A stretch of DNA of 64,000 nt. It comes from Gordionus sp. m RMFG-2023. Taxonomy: Eukaryota > Nematomorpha > Gordioida > Chordodea > Parachordodidae. The stretch lies in the NCBI RefSeq assembly GCF_954871325.1, contig NC_088775.1:3645475-3709474 (forward strand), written 5' to 3'. A program made the position numbers and the translations under genes. Under the pieces are notes generated by a model. The model made no database searches, was not told the origin of the DNA, and was given only the letters and a program-made list of their open reading frames with translations. Below are positions 1 to 33,200 of the stretch, piece after piece (positions within the stretch are counted from its first letter, which is position 1; the number at the start of each line of letters is the position of its first letter).

Positions 1-154
1 GTTTTAATATTTTATGTATATATAATTCTTTATTATAGTATTAATAAATATTAATATATAATATATATATTTATTTATTTCATAAGCTCATATGAAATAA
101 AATAAATTTTACAGTCAAATATTTTTATTTACAATAAAAAAAGGGGTATATAAA

Positions 155-315
155 ATGTATCTTAAAAAGTATCTAAAAACAGATACAGATACCTCTAAAA
201 AAATATCTAGATACAGATACAGATACCTTTCTAAAAAATCTATCTTGATACAGATACAGATACTACATTTTTATATCTAGATACAGTATCTAGATACTTG
301 TATCTAGATACTTTA
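155..315. repeat. Degenerate GATACA/TATCTA repeat
   Basis: About 160 bases built from variants of gatacagatac and tatctagatac, including short palindromic units. It reads as a decayed microsatellite or minisatellite. Boundaries are approximate. Confidence 0.6.
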
Positions 316-1734
316 ACAACTCTGATTTTTACTAATAGGTAATGTATGGTTGGAAGCGTTACCGAGTTATCAGATGATAGGAACTAGACCTGCCATAGGT
401 CCCGCTATCCTAAAAAAAACATATTGGTAACCCCCCGCAGCTCAACCTCACTAAAAACTTTTTCGGCTTTTTTTAAAGAAATCAATATAGGTCTATGTAT
501 CCTAAGCCAATTTACAGGATGCCACAATTACTAGCCCCTTTTGGATAATCTTCTTAAATAATGATTTTTTACAGTCTTCTACTCACGTACGTACCAAACC
601 ATAATATCGAAAGAGGTAATTAGATAATTTTACTCTAAATTATTTCTCTGTATATTATATTAATCGTGCAATGGCAAATAGAAAAATAAAATGTATAATT
701 TTTCATCTTTGACATAAAGAATAAATATAAAATATATTTTAAAATTAAATGATTTCAACAAGTCATTTATCGACACTTTATCTTTATAATAAAATGTAAG
801 TTATAAAATTATCGTAAATTGTAATAAATATTTGTTACGGGCATTAGAATATAGCTTTCTTAAATTTTTCCCATTAAATTCATTTTTTAAAAAAATCTTC
901 AAATTTATGGATAAAGACTAACACTAAATCATATATATACATATATAAATTCTAACATAAAAAACAGATATTAAAGATAAAAAACAATGAATAAGTTAAA
1001 ATTTTTATTTAATAATGTAAATCCGTGTTTTATTTTAAATATAATTCTTGCTTATATGAAGGAAGATTAATTTAAACGTCAATTTGTTTCATAAAATCAT
1101 CACCTTACTATAATTTTTCCTGTACTATTCTTTAATATCAGCAATAAAAATGTAATTTAGAATAATCCTTAATTTACATTATTACATTGTGATCTGCTAT
1201 TAAAAAAAATTACATGAAATATGATTTCTTTAAAAATGTGTTTCCTGAATTCATTTATTCTCATCTTTTTGTGAAAAAAAAATTAACTCACTATGGCTAA
1301 AACATTGTTCAAATTTATGGCGCAAGGAACTAAGATTGAAAAATAAATTTTCCAAAAAATTATTTTTAAATTTTGCCTGAAAATTGGGATTAAAAGAAAA
1401 AATCTTTTATAAAAGTGAATATTTTGGGATTTTCATGCATAAAAATACTCTATGGATTTATAATCACAATTTTTTTTTTCAAACTATGATAAGGAAAATG
1501 AGATTTATTTTCCTTTTTGCTCCCAAATAAATAGGAAATTAGAGGCAAAGTTTCTCAAAAAATAGCAGATAACTATAAAATTAGAAATTTAAGGGAACGA
1601 TGATAACAGAATAAATGAATATAACACTTATTAATTATTATACAATTTCTCTAACATATAATGTTACCACCTTAGAAGGGATTTCGTTAAATAATATATG
1701 TATAATAATAATAACTACAAGTGGTAATGAGAAG

Positions 1735-1965
1735 AAATAGACTAAGTTGGTTTTGGAATGTTGAGCGCAAAAAGATGCATCTTGATGGAAGTAGGAGGAT
1801 GAAGACCTAGAGGAAGGCCCAAACTGATATGGATAAATGTGATAGCGGCAGATATGGGAAAAAATGAATCTTATAAGTATGCTTAGGATCTTAAAATGAA
1901 AAACAAAAATCAGAGGGAAAACTGGCCAACCTGGGTAAACCTGGATATCGCTAATAAACGGAGAA
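1735..1965 (+). mobile_element. LINE reverse-transcriptase ORF tail, fragment
   Basis: The plus strand encodes pieces of the C-terminal tail typical of non-LTR retrotransposon ORF2: RNRLSWFWNVERK, then in another frame RGRPKLIWINVIAADMGK, then NQRENWPTWVNLD. The RGRPK-x-x-W-x-x-V motif is characteristic of several LINE clades. Frames change and stops are present, so it is a dead 5'-truncated fragment in an EFTUD2 intron. A related tail sequence recurs near 5436-5490 and 32165-32215. Confidence 0.6.
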
Positions 1966-2087
1966 AAAAAATAGGATGGTAATGATGAGCATTAGAATGC
2001 TCTCTTAGCAAAATTCTAGGGATAAAAGATGATCCCCACCTTTACAATATAAAAAGCTATCAAGTCCAAAAAAAAAGAAAGACAAAC

Positions 2088-23080
<20,993 letters not shown>

Positions 23081-25008
23081 TAGATATAGAGAAAATGTGC
23101 TTCAAAATTTTTAAAAATAATATACTGGATAAGCCATAAAAGATAGTGATGCCTGTCAATCTTTTTTTGTTTATTAATTTATCTGTCATAAATTTAAAAA
23201 AATATAATAAATAAACACTATCTAATTAAAAAACTATAAATTTAAAACCCCATGATAAAAATACAATTTCGTAAGTTCCCAAAATGGAAACAAAGTTATA
23301 TCTATAAAATGCTACAAAAAAGGTATTTTTAGATAATGTTAGCTAAAAAAAATGAAAGTTATTTTGAAAATTGTAAATATATTTTTTGAGACCCTCGAAA
23401 TTTTAAAGCCTAGTTATATAACTAATTCTGCATTATTTTGTTATGGTTATATTCTGAAATAATTTTAAAAAAAATTATTTACGAAATTTTTAGTTGTGGC
23501 TCTGTTTCGATTCTTTTTTAAGTCTAAAATTACTCTCTTTTTTGTTAATGAGCAAAATTCTTTTATACTTTTTGAAAGATGGCGATAATGATAATAAATT
23601 GAATAGTTTCATTTCACATAATTTGATAGACTTTTTTATAAAAATTGTGATATTTATACTTATATATTATTCAAAACACAATTATTAAATCAATTGAGCG
23701 ATAAATCTTTAAGTGATTTTGAATTCATGTCTTATCTCATTCTCGCCGATGACTTAAATTACTAAGATTTTAATAAGATAATAATTATATAACTATATTG
23801 ATAGAAGGAGAAAAGTATTTTTTATGAGATCCATTTTTATATATCATATTTAATAAATGAGAGGCTAATTATTATATAAATATAATTGAAAGTAAATTAT
23901 TTATAAATTAGAGTTGGGAGAATTGCAAATAATGAATTTAAGAAATAAAAAGTTTTATTTCTAAAGAAAAAAAGTATATACATGAATATATATCAAAAGT
24001 ATACCTCTAAATAAAAGATAAATAAAAATAAAAATAAAAAATTAAATAATATATAAATGCAAAAAAATGACATATATCGCTGCGCTTCTTATTTAATTAA
24101 TTTTAATTGACGATTCTATACACAAAAGTCTATATGATAGGATTTTTATTGGATGAAAACTCCACGCAAAAAACCTATGCCTACCTACCAAATTATTTTT
24201 GCATTCAGTGGGATATTTTAAATAAATTAGAAACCATTTTATATATATTGGTACTCCCTCCAGAAATTTTAAGAAGAATAACTCAAATTATTCGATACTA
24301 CCTACTATCAAAATATTGTATATATAACGAGTTATTTTTTAGAACATGAATTCAATTAAAAACCCCCTCATTTACTACTAATAAATTGTTATAGTCAATT
24401 GTTTAGCTACATATTCTGACATCTTTAAATTACATTTAAAAGGAGATCAGAAAATTTTATTTAGAAAATAATTACTACATTTATAAGCAATATATTGATT
24501 TGGTTGATGATTAAATATCATTGTATTAATATAGATCTATCATAAAGTATTATTTTTTACAGTAATATATTTTGCTCTTTTCATCTAAAGATCTAATAGA
24601 TAACCCCTCAATAAATACATCCTACCCTCATAAAGGCGCGTACCTGCTACACCCCCTTAAAAACATTTATGCAAACAGTTTCTACCCCACCCCCCGCCCC
24701 CCTTTTCCTTCTCATATAGATGTTGCTCACAATATATATTTACTTTTTTGAAAATAATAACTTTTACTCAAAAGATGTAGTAAGCTAATTAAAAATTATA
24801 TCGTTCGAATTTTATATAAAAATAAAAGTTTTGTAGTGTATCTAAACCAATATTAATGACTATTAATAACATGATGTAAATCTGTATATTATTTAATAGG
24901 TCGTTTAGTCATTTTATTATTATAATGCTGGTCAATTTTAGCATCAAATATTTAAGTTAAAATCAGCATACACTCTTGATTCCATATGATATAAAAATCC
25001 TAAAATCT
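23081..25008. other. Divergent intergenic region between EFTUD2 and RTN4IP1
   Basis: The start codons of the two genes lie 1.9 kb apart on opposite strands. The stretch must hold both promoters, but the AT-richness hides any TATA or initiator signal. I see no repeat family or convincing exon in it, apart from an open frame continuing upstream of RTN4IP1 from 24961. Confidence 0.7.
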
Positions 25009-28000
25009 ATGAAAGCTTGGCAAATTAGTAAATTTAAAAGCCCTTTAACTCTGATTCAAAAAAATATTCCAATAATTACTTCACCAAATGATTTACTTAT
25101 AAAAATATGTGCATCAAGTATCAATCCCTTAGATATTCAAATGAAAGGTTTAATAAATTTATTCATCAATGCTGAAAAACCTTTAAATAGAAGGATATGG
25201 ACAAAATATTATTCAAGTAATGAGAAAATTAAATGGAATACTGACTGGGATTAAACAACCTGATTTACCTTTAACGCTAGGGAGAGATTTTTCAGGAGTT
25301 ATATGTGATACTGGCCTAAATGTTAAAAGCTATAAATTTGGAGATGAAGTTTGAATATAATTTATTAAATATTTTTTTTATTATATTAGGTTAGAATTTT
25401 ATCATTAATTTTGAAATCTAATTAAAAAAAAGGTTTGGGGTACATTAGGAGTTCAAAGAACTTTGGGAACTCAATCGGAATTCACTACAGCATCTTATAA
25501 AAGTGTAAGCTTAAAACCAAATAATATTGAGCACTTTGAAGCAGCATCTTTGCCATATATTGCCATGACCACTTTTTCCTCTATTGTTAATACAAATTTC
25601 CCATTATCCCTCAAATTATTTTGTAACTATGAAAGTGATAATAAATTTTTCAATAAAACTCATGATAATAGTCAATATTATGACCACACAAAAAATGTAA
25701 ATGATGATTTAACTGAAGAGAAAGCAAATAAGAAGTCATCTCCAGATTACACATATACAGAAATTATGGATAGTGGGGATGGAAATAAAGATTGTTTAGA
25801 TGATATTTTAATTAAAAACATTCAAAACAAAAATATTCTTATAAGAGCTGGCTCTGGTGGAATATCAACATTTGTTGTGCAAGTATATTAAACTTTTATC
25901 CAGTATAATCGTACTGTTTTCAAATTGTACAATTTAAAAAAAAATTAACAATCGTCTTTTTTTCATTAAAATTAATAATTTTTCTTATTAAAAAAACAGT
26001 TAATGAAAGCTTATAATGCTAAAAATATTGTGGTGTTATGTAATCCACACAGCTTTGATCTCATGGAAGAACTTGGTGCTTATCATACTATTGATTATAA
26101 AGCCTCAGACGTTATTCAACAATCAAGAATTCTTGGCCCGTAAATAAACAAATTATTTATTTTAAATTGGACCTTTTTTAGGTTCTAAGGTTTAACTTCA
26201 TTTTTTTAAATTATATATCATAATCAATTTTACATGTTATCAGAGACCTGAAGAGATACATTTTTAGGCTTGGGCCAGATTTATTTTTAATTTTTTATGC
26301 CTGGCCTCAAATAAATAATGTTTTTTTGTATGCTGACATCTAATATAAAACTTAGGATTAGTAAAATAAAAGGACACAGATATCTCTATCAAGGGAACTA
26401 TCTTTTCAAGAAAACGTTCAATCTGATTGGTTAGATATAATTCTCTCGTTATTTCATCGAATGTCGATAAAATGCGGAGTTTATTTTTGTTCTAAAAATT
26501 ATTTAAATATATAAAATAAAAATATCGACAAATAGAATCTCTTTTAATTCCTTCACATCAAAATTTTGGTGTTTTTTTAAAAAAAAAGTTATGATCTAGT
26601 GTACGACGCAATTGGTAATAAATTTTCATCCAGCACTTCCTCGAATCTTGATGATCGGCATTCCATAAAATCTTACATGAATCTCCTCAGGCCTTACAAC
26701 AAATCGAAATACATTACCGTTTCTTCCCCTTTGCTCAGTAACGCGGATAAATACGGAGTCTTCCCTCTAGGATTGGGCAAATCCTTTTTGGACTATAATT
26801 ATGAATCCATTAGGGTAAGTTTAAAAAAAAAAATAATTATAAGCTCTCATTATGCAAAGTCGGTTGAATTTTTTTTTTAGCTCCCATCCAAATACCATAA
26901 AAAATATTAATTTGAGTTAAAAAGATGTATTTTCATATTTATTATTCTTTATGAGTAGTGTTGTTTAAAGGCATGTTTCGAGCCTGACTCAATATTATAT
27001 CCAGAAAAATAATACGCAAGCTTGAATATTTTGTTCGTAGAAGAAAGAAAATTCTGGACATATTTTATCGAAATCTCGAGACTTAGGCAATATTTTTCTG
27101 GCTAAAATATTTAGCTAGCCGTTTAACAACACTATTTATGATTTTTACTTTGCTCTATTATACTATTATGATCTCCATTTTAAATGAAACTCGCCATACA
27201 TATATAACATTTTTTTACAAAGTACCATGACTAGTTAAGTATTGTCATTTCAAATTTTCCAAGTATTATCTTTTAAAATGATAATTTACAAGGTAATTCG
27301 ATAGTTTAAGACATTATTATGAGCTAGTAATTGATTTGTTGTTATTACCAGTTCATGTATTTGGTTAGATTTCCCATGTGACCATAATTTTATAAAATAG
27401 GAAATTAATTAATAGTTTTTCTTTAATGGTTCAAATCTGTGAAACGAGATATCGCCAGAAATGGTTTTTAATATTTAAATTATACATTTCAAGGTTTCAT
27501 GGTGATATTTTTTTATAAAGTTTAAAAATAACATCTTACAAAATAAAAAATGCTATTATTAGAAAGGGATAAACAAAATGTATATTTGTGTATATCATTT
27601 TTTTTAAAAGGCTTTAATGAAAGGTAATTTATTCTACTACGGATACTACATGCCAAACGCTCACTTTATGCGCAGGTTAACCCAATTGGTCGAAAGTGGA
27701 AAGGTTTACTTTATTACGTATATTTGTTTTTTTTTACCCTAATAAATGTCTATATAATATATCATCGGCTACACTTGTAAAATCTTTTTAAAATACGTTA
27801 TCGAAAAATAGTAATATTACTATTTACACTTTATATAGAAATTTAATATTGAAAAAACTTGTCAAAATTTCACAGCTTTATAGAGCCAATATATATATTG
27901 GTTAACTATGATACCCTGGAAGGCCTTCTTATTGCTTGGGATTATACCTGTATAGATATATTAGCCAATACAAACGCACATGAAAATTCCGTTTCCTGAA

Positions 28001-29209
28001 AACTGCAAAAGAAATAAATACTCATTCCTAAAAACAATGACCACTTAGTTCCCGTGGTCTCCTTGGAAATTTTGGACATGAGCCCTCGCCTTTTTTAATA
28101 AAGAAAATAAGCTTTCAGTTCTATCTAGCGATCTTAAAGAATATTAAAATCTGCGTCATATTGGCTTAGAAATTTTCTGATAAATTTTTTTTACCAATCC
28201 ATGCTTCTGAACTATTATTATTTTTTAAGAATAATAAAAAAAAATTGGATAATAAATTAAATAGTTTTGATGATTTTTCTATAAGGCAAGAAATAACGTA
28301 GATACCTATTATTTTTTTTCAAACAAGAACAATAACAAAAATATATGTCACCATATTTTGTCTCTCCTGAACAATTTTTTTAAAAAATGCTTACGAGTAG
28401 TGTTGTTAAATGTGAGCCGATTTTATAAGATACGGCTACCTCAGTATTTTATCCAGAAAAAAATATTAGGCAAGCCTGAAGATTTTGATCATAGATGGCA
28501 AAAAGGATTTTGAAATCTATTGGCAAAATTTCGAGATTTACGCAAATATTTTTCTGGCCAAAATATTGAGTTAGCCTTTTTACACTAGTTTGGACATCTA
28601 TATTTGCTTGGGTAATATCATTCTGAATGAAGTATTGAGTTAGCCGTTTTTAAAAATGGTTGCAGTTTCGCTGAAGTATATAATGGGTTTTTTTTTTAAT
28701 ATTATGTTTTTGTTGTTTGTCCTAATAAAGATAATTAATGTAGTGTGGATTACATATATTTATTATCCTAATATTAAAATTTATAATTAATGATCAAATT
28801 ATAGCATTTATAAAAGCCAAAAAAATTATTTTAAAATGTATACTAAAAATTAACCAAATTACATTCATTCCTCGTTTTATTCTTCAGTAAATAATTTCCA
28901 ATTTTTAAAAAAATATTTTGCCAAATCGAGCCTCTTTGAAAAATATTTGTAAATAAGTTTTAAAAGAATAGTAATTTAAATTGATTTTTTTTTATTAGTT
29001 AACAATAATATTTATTTTTAATCCACTAAAAAAAAACAAAAGATTAAATTACATTTTATTATTAAAAAAAATAAAAGATTAAGCCAGTTATCGATCGAGT
29101 TTTTCGATTCGATGATTTGCCGCGAGCTTACGAATATTTCGGGGATAAGGGCCTATCAAAGAAGGGAAAAATTGTCATCGATAATACAAAAGCCTCGCCG
29201 CCAGATTAA
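25009..29209 (+). CDS. RTN4IP1: RTN4IP1-like mitochondrial NADPH oxidoreductase, 7 exons
   Basis: This is a medium-chain reductase/quinone-oxidoreductase family member; RTN4IP1 (OPA10) acts in mitochondria in coenzyme Q metabolism. Exons: 25009-25147, 25191-25348, 25433-25882, 26000-26139, 26589-26814, 27611-27703, 29078-29209. They encode 445 residues with every phase matching. Family landmarks: SSINPLDIQMKEGYG, then LPLTLGRDFSGVICDTGL near 85-100, EAASLPYIAMTTFS at 135-148, the Rossmann dinucleotide-binding motif AGSGGIST at 238-245, LMKAYNAKNIVV, and a C-terminal KPVIDRVFRFDDLPRAYE. An acidic Asn/Asp-rich insertion of about 60 residues (roughly 155-228) precedes the Rossmann motif and is absent from the human protein, which has 396 residues. 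The start at 25009 (MKAW) matches the human core (MPAW), but no mitochondrial presequence is included. The frame is open back to 24961 behind a possible acceptor ending at 24966, so an upstream exon could supply one. Confidence 0.93.
25148..25190 (+). other. 43-nt intron in RTN4IP1
   Basis: Splicing gt (25148) to ag (25190) joins ATG AAA G to AA GGA TAT GGA. This restores the conserved M-x-x-GYG segment and the frame leading into LPLTLGRDFSG. Reading through without splicing runs into a stop just before that block. The two conserved halves therefore require the intron, although it is much shorter than its neighbours (84 to 1374 nt). Confidence 0.85.
26958..27132. mobile_element. MITE family A copy
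   Basis: It begins gtgttgtttaaaggc after TA and ends cgtttaacaacac before TA, with inverted inner blocks. It lies in RTN4IP1 intron 5. Confidence 0.75.
28400..28586. mobile_element. MITE family A copy
   Basis: It begins gtgttgttaaatgtgagccg after TA and ends in a diverged acac before TA. The inner blocks tatccagaaaaaaatatt and atttttctggccaaaatatt are inverted copies. It lies in RTN4IP1 intron 6. Confidence 0.7.
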
Positions 29210-30248
29210 TTTTTCAATTTTTATAAACAGCTGTTTAATTTATTATTTATATTATTTTCACCCATCCATTTCAAAATTTTTCAGGAAAAATTTTTTTTTA
29301 TTATAAAAAAATAAAAATTTAAGTATATAAAAAATATAAAAAAAAATGAATAATATATTTATATTGTATAAATTTTATAAATACGCTTTAAATATTATTA
29401 TTATTTTGTATATCAAAAATAAAAAGAGATAGAAGATAGATATTAGAAACAAAAATAGGAATGATGCCAAATGATAACAGTCAAAAACTTCTTGTTGATA
29501 AAAAAAAGAGGGATATTTATGACAATGCGTTGCACCCTTCCTTACCCACTCCACCCCCTTCCTCCATAAATTCCATTTTTTGTTGCTAAATAATATAAGT
29601 TTAGGGTGCTAACGTCTAGTCGAGACCTTAAAACTTCGTTGGAAAAAGAATAAATTAAATTTTAATAGGGATTGTTTAATCATTGACAATAAATAATAAA
29701 ATATAGTTTTAAAAAAAATGAATTACAAATATATGAAAGAAAAGAAAGCGAATAAATAAATTAGAAAAAAAAGAATAAAGAGAATAAATATAAGATTGAA
29801 ATTGTCTATTCTTTTTTAAAATAAAAAAGATATCAAAAAAATAAAGGAAATGAGATAACATTTTGTAAGTAATGGAATGTTAAAATTAGCGCGTTTAGTT
29901 TGTTGCCAAAACGTCGAACTTTGTTTTTATAGATAAAAATATATCAATATTTAAGACAATCAATAAAGGATTTCAAGATAAATATTTGAAATTATAGTAT
30001 TTGGTTCATTAGATATAAAGGGATATCAATATAACTTCGCAAAGATATCATTACAAAAAAAATACTATATAAATACTTGAACATTGCTGTAATGCTCAAA
30101 TGATAACTTTTCACAACTCGGAAAAAAAATAAGGTTACAAGTCTTATAATATATTTACAACAAAAATGGCCTTTTATCTTTTCGCATTTAAAATTCGAAT
30201 CTGTAATAATAAAAAAAAAAATTATTCAAAAATATATAATATGTATTC
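29210..30248. other. Convergent intergenic region
   Basis: RTN4IP1 stops at 29209 and the MAGI gene at 30249 on the other strand, so both 3' UTRs and polyadenylation signals should lie here. Several AATAAA-like strings occur on each strand, but in such AT-rich DNA none can be singled out. No repeat family was recognised. Confidence 0.6.
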
Positions 30249-33200
30249 TTAGGCTGTGTTATTGAGCAGGTACAGGGGAGAAATCGAGTTTAGGCTATCG
30301 ATATCGGTGTTATTGACGTTATGGCGGGGGCCATCGTAACCCCCGGAGAACGAGTGCCCGCCAAATGAGTTTGAAAAATCTTGTCGAGAGTTGTTTCGTG
30401 GTGGGGGTCTGCAAACCACGAGCCTGACCATGTGTTCCCAACTTTTGATGAGTTCCAGGGCTTGGCAATGGGATAACATATGGGTCTTGATCCCGTTAAT
30501 CTCTAGTATTTCGTCGCCGACCTTTACAAATTAATGGAATTTATTTATATATATATATATATATATATCAATTCACATTTTGTTTTTAATTTTATTATAC
30601 CAATTATAAATAAATATTATAATTGATAATAAAATCTAAAGTAGAACGTTAATCGATGTTTAACTAATTATAGGCTCTTTTAGTATAATATGGGACATTT
30701 GTGTAAAAACTTTTGACCGATAACAAGTCAATTTCACAGTTTACATGATTTACAAGATACTTCGACTGTTTGTCGAAGGACTTTCACAGTTGCAATCAAT
30801 TTGCTGTCATCGCGTGTCGTTACAAAGAAGAAACAACAAGAAAAACTCACTGTCTTAAATTTTTTTTTACTTAGCATTAGAAAATCAAACTATAAATAAG
30901 CATTAAATTTCGTTAATAAACAGTTTACGATCAAATGATTAAAATTAATTTTATCTGCTTAGACGCGCAATTAAATAAAAATAAAATTCCGCTTAATATA
31001 AGTGTCGCGTATGAATTTAGTATTTTAAAAATCAAATACCAAATACTAATGCAAAAATTATACTATTTATAATTTAAATCCTTAATATTAATGTAAAAAT
31101 TATACTGTTTATAATTATTGTTTTAAAAGTCAAATATGTTCTTACTTGATACCTTTGTTCTTATTCTTTAACCTTTTCTTTTTTGTTTTCAAGAAATCTC
31201 AACTAATAATTTTTCCCCTTTTTCACAAAACACCTTTGCTATAACTAATATATATCCAATAAATATTTTTTTCTCCCCACTACAACATTTAAAAACTATT
31301 CGAATCGAATACAAATAACACCATTCAGTTCGTTTTTTGAATAGGCAAACACCTCATTCATAGCTGAGCGATTTCGCTTGCAAAAAAATACAAAAATACA
31401 GTATAGTTTATATTATTCGCTGCGATTTCGGGCTAACCGTGAATGAAGGGGTAATCTCGTGTTATCTTACTATTTTAAAACCTTAATTTTACTCTTTTTT
31501 TTAAGAAAAAAATCTTTTTAGAATCTCTTTAAATCATTCATGTTTAGGCTGAGTCATTCCCATTATTACAACCTTAACAACCTTTGGGAATTGTGCATTA
31601 TCCCTTTTCAAGGAACTTGGCTGGCACATTCGTAAACTTAACGATGACAAAACTATATTTTTTTTTCGTACCTTCTTTTTAACATGAAGTCAATCATTTT
31701 CGTTCGATAAATTATGAATCGAAATATTATTATATAAAAAGTGCCGTAACATATCAATTCAGACAATATTTTTAAAACAAAGAATGACTTGGGTGCATGA
31801 GAAAATTATAATGCTTTAAAAAAAAATAACCTTCAATTTGCCATCTTTATCTGCTGGACCTGAATCAGCGATACCGTAGACGTATAGGGGCATGTTTTCG
31901 AATTCCGCACCCCCTCTAATACTAAATCCAAAGCCCCGCGTTCCTTTGTATAGCTCTATCTTTATGGGAGAACACGGGTCAAAGGCGTTTATCGCCGACG
32001 AATTGTGGTTGCGGTTAATGGTGTAAGTTTTGTTATAATTTTTATTGTTCTTAGAAGTGAAAATGGGAGGGTGGGGCATTAAATAAAAAAAAATAAATAA
32101 TTTAATTTAATTTATCTAATTATATTATGAGAAAAATGTATCATACAAGTATTGATGCTAAGGACGGTAAAAAATGAAAGAGAAAGCTGGCCAACCTGAA
32201 AATCGCCATTAAACGAAAATATAAGATCTAATAATCTCTGATAATGAGTTTGTTCTGAGTTCATTAAGTCATGATCAGCATAATGTTAAATAATTTTTTT
32301 TGGGTCTAGTATTTATATCATCATGTGAGATAATAAAAATTATTTCTAAAAACATTCAAGCATTGATTTTTTCCACAATTATCTTTTTGTTTGTTTATTT
32401 CGTTATTGCCAGTGCATTCTTTTATATCCTTATCAAAAAATATATGAACTGGACCTGTCTCATCAATAAAAGGACCGGCCAAACGATTATAACGGGGTAG
32501 GGATAACCGGCAGTTTTTACGCGGTCTAAATGATTTATCCTTTTTAATCTCTTACATGATTTCCTATAATTCGATGGTACTCGTCGAACGTAGGGTAGTT
32601 TTGGGGTGAATCAGTGGAAGAGCCGCTGTTATTCGGGCTTTTAACGCTTGAACCCAGATCACTATGCTTAAGGAGTGACGCGGATGACGGGAATTGGTAT
32701 GCTAAAGGTGACTATTATAAATAAATAATTTTTTTAAAAAAATATTATGATCGATATAATTAACCCTTGAGAGGCTAAGTGGAGTGCATTAGTGATCTGC
32801 AGACCCGAAATTTTTTAAAAAAGTTTTGCCGGCCCGGCCCGAATTTATTTAAATATAGAAATTAATTTTTATAATTACTCAAAATAAAAGACATATGTTA
32901 TATGTCGTTTAGTTTCAATAAATAAAATCAAATATTTTTATTTTACATAAAAAATTCATTATAAAATTGATAAATTAAGATATATTTAAAAAAATCCCAA
33001 GTTCCGACCCGACCCGGCACGAATTTTTTTTAACGGACTCGGGCCGGGCCTAACTTTGCAGATCTCTAGAGTGCTTAACTTGTACCCCAAGCATTTATGA
33101 ATCGTTATTATAATATTCATTTTATCATTTGATGAATATTGTAAGATATCACATTACTCTTAAATTGTTTTAAATAATGATTGACTTGAAGACCTAGTTA

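Larger units (their letters stand above)
1..2087. other. Probable EFTUD2 intron 18 (partial), repeat-bearing
   Basis: Exon 18 ends at 2088 with a gtttgt donor, and the next expected block (DIKVADPVV in human) is not found to the left. The stretch is therefore probably intron, running off the window. It holds a degenerate TATC/GATAC repeat at about 150-315 and a LINE tail at about 1735-1965; otherwise I see nothing recognisable. Confidence 0.6.
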
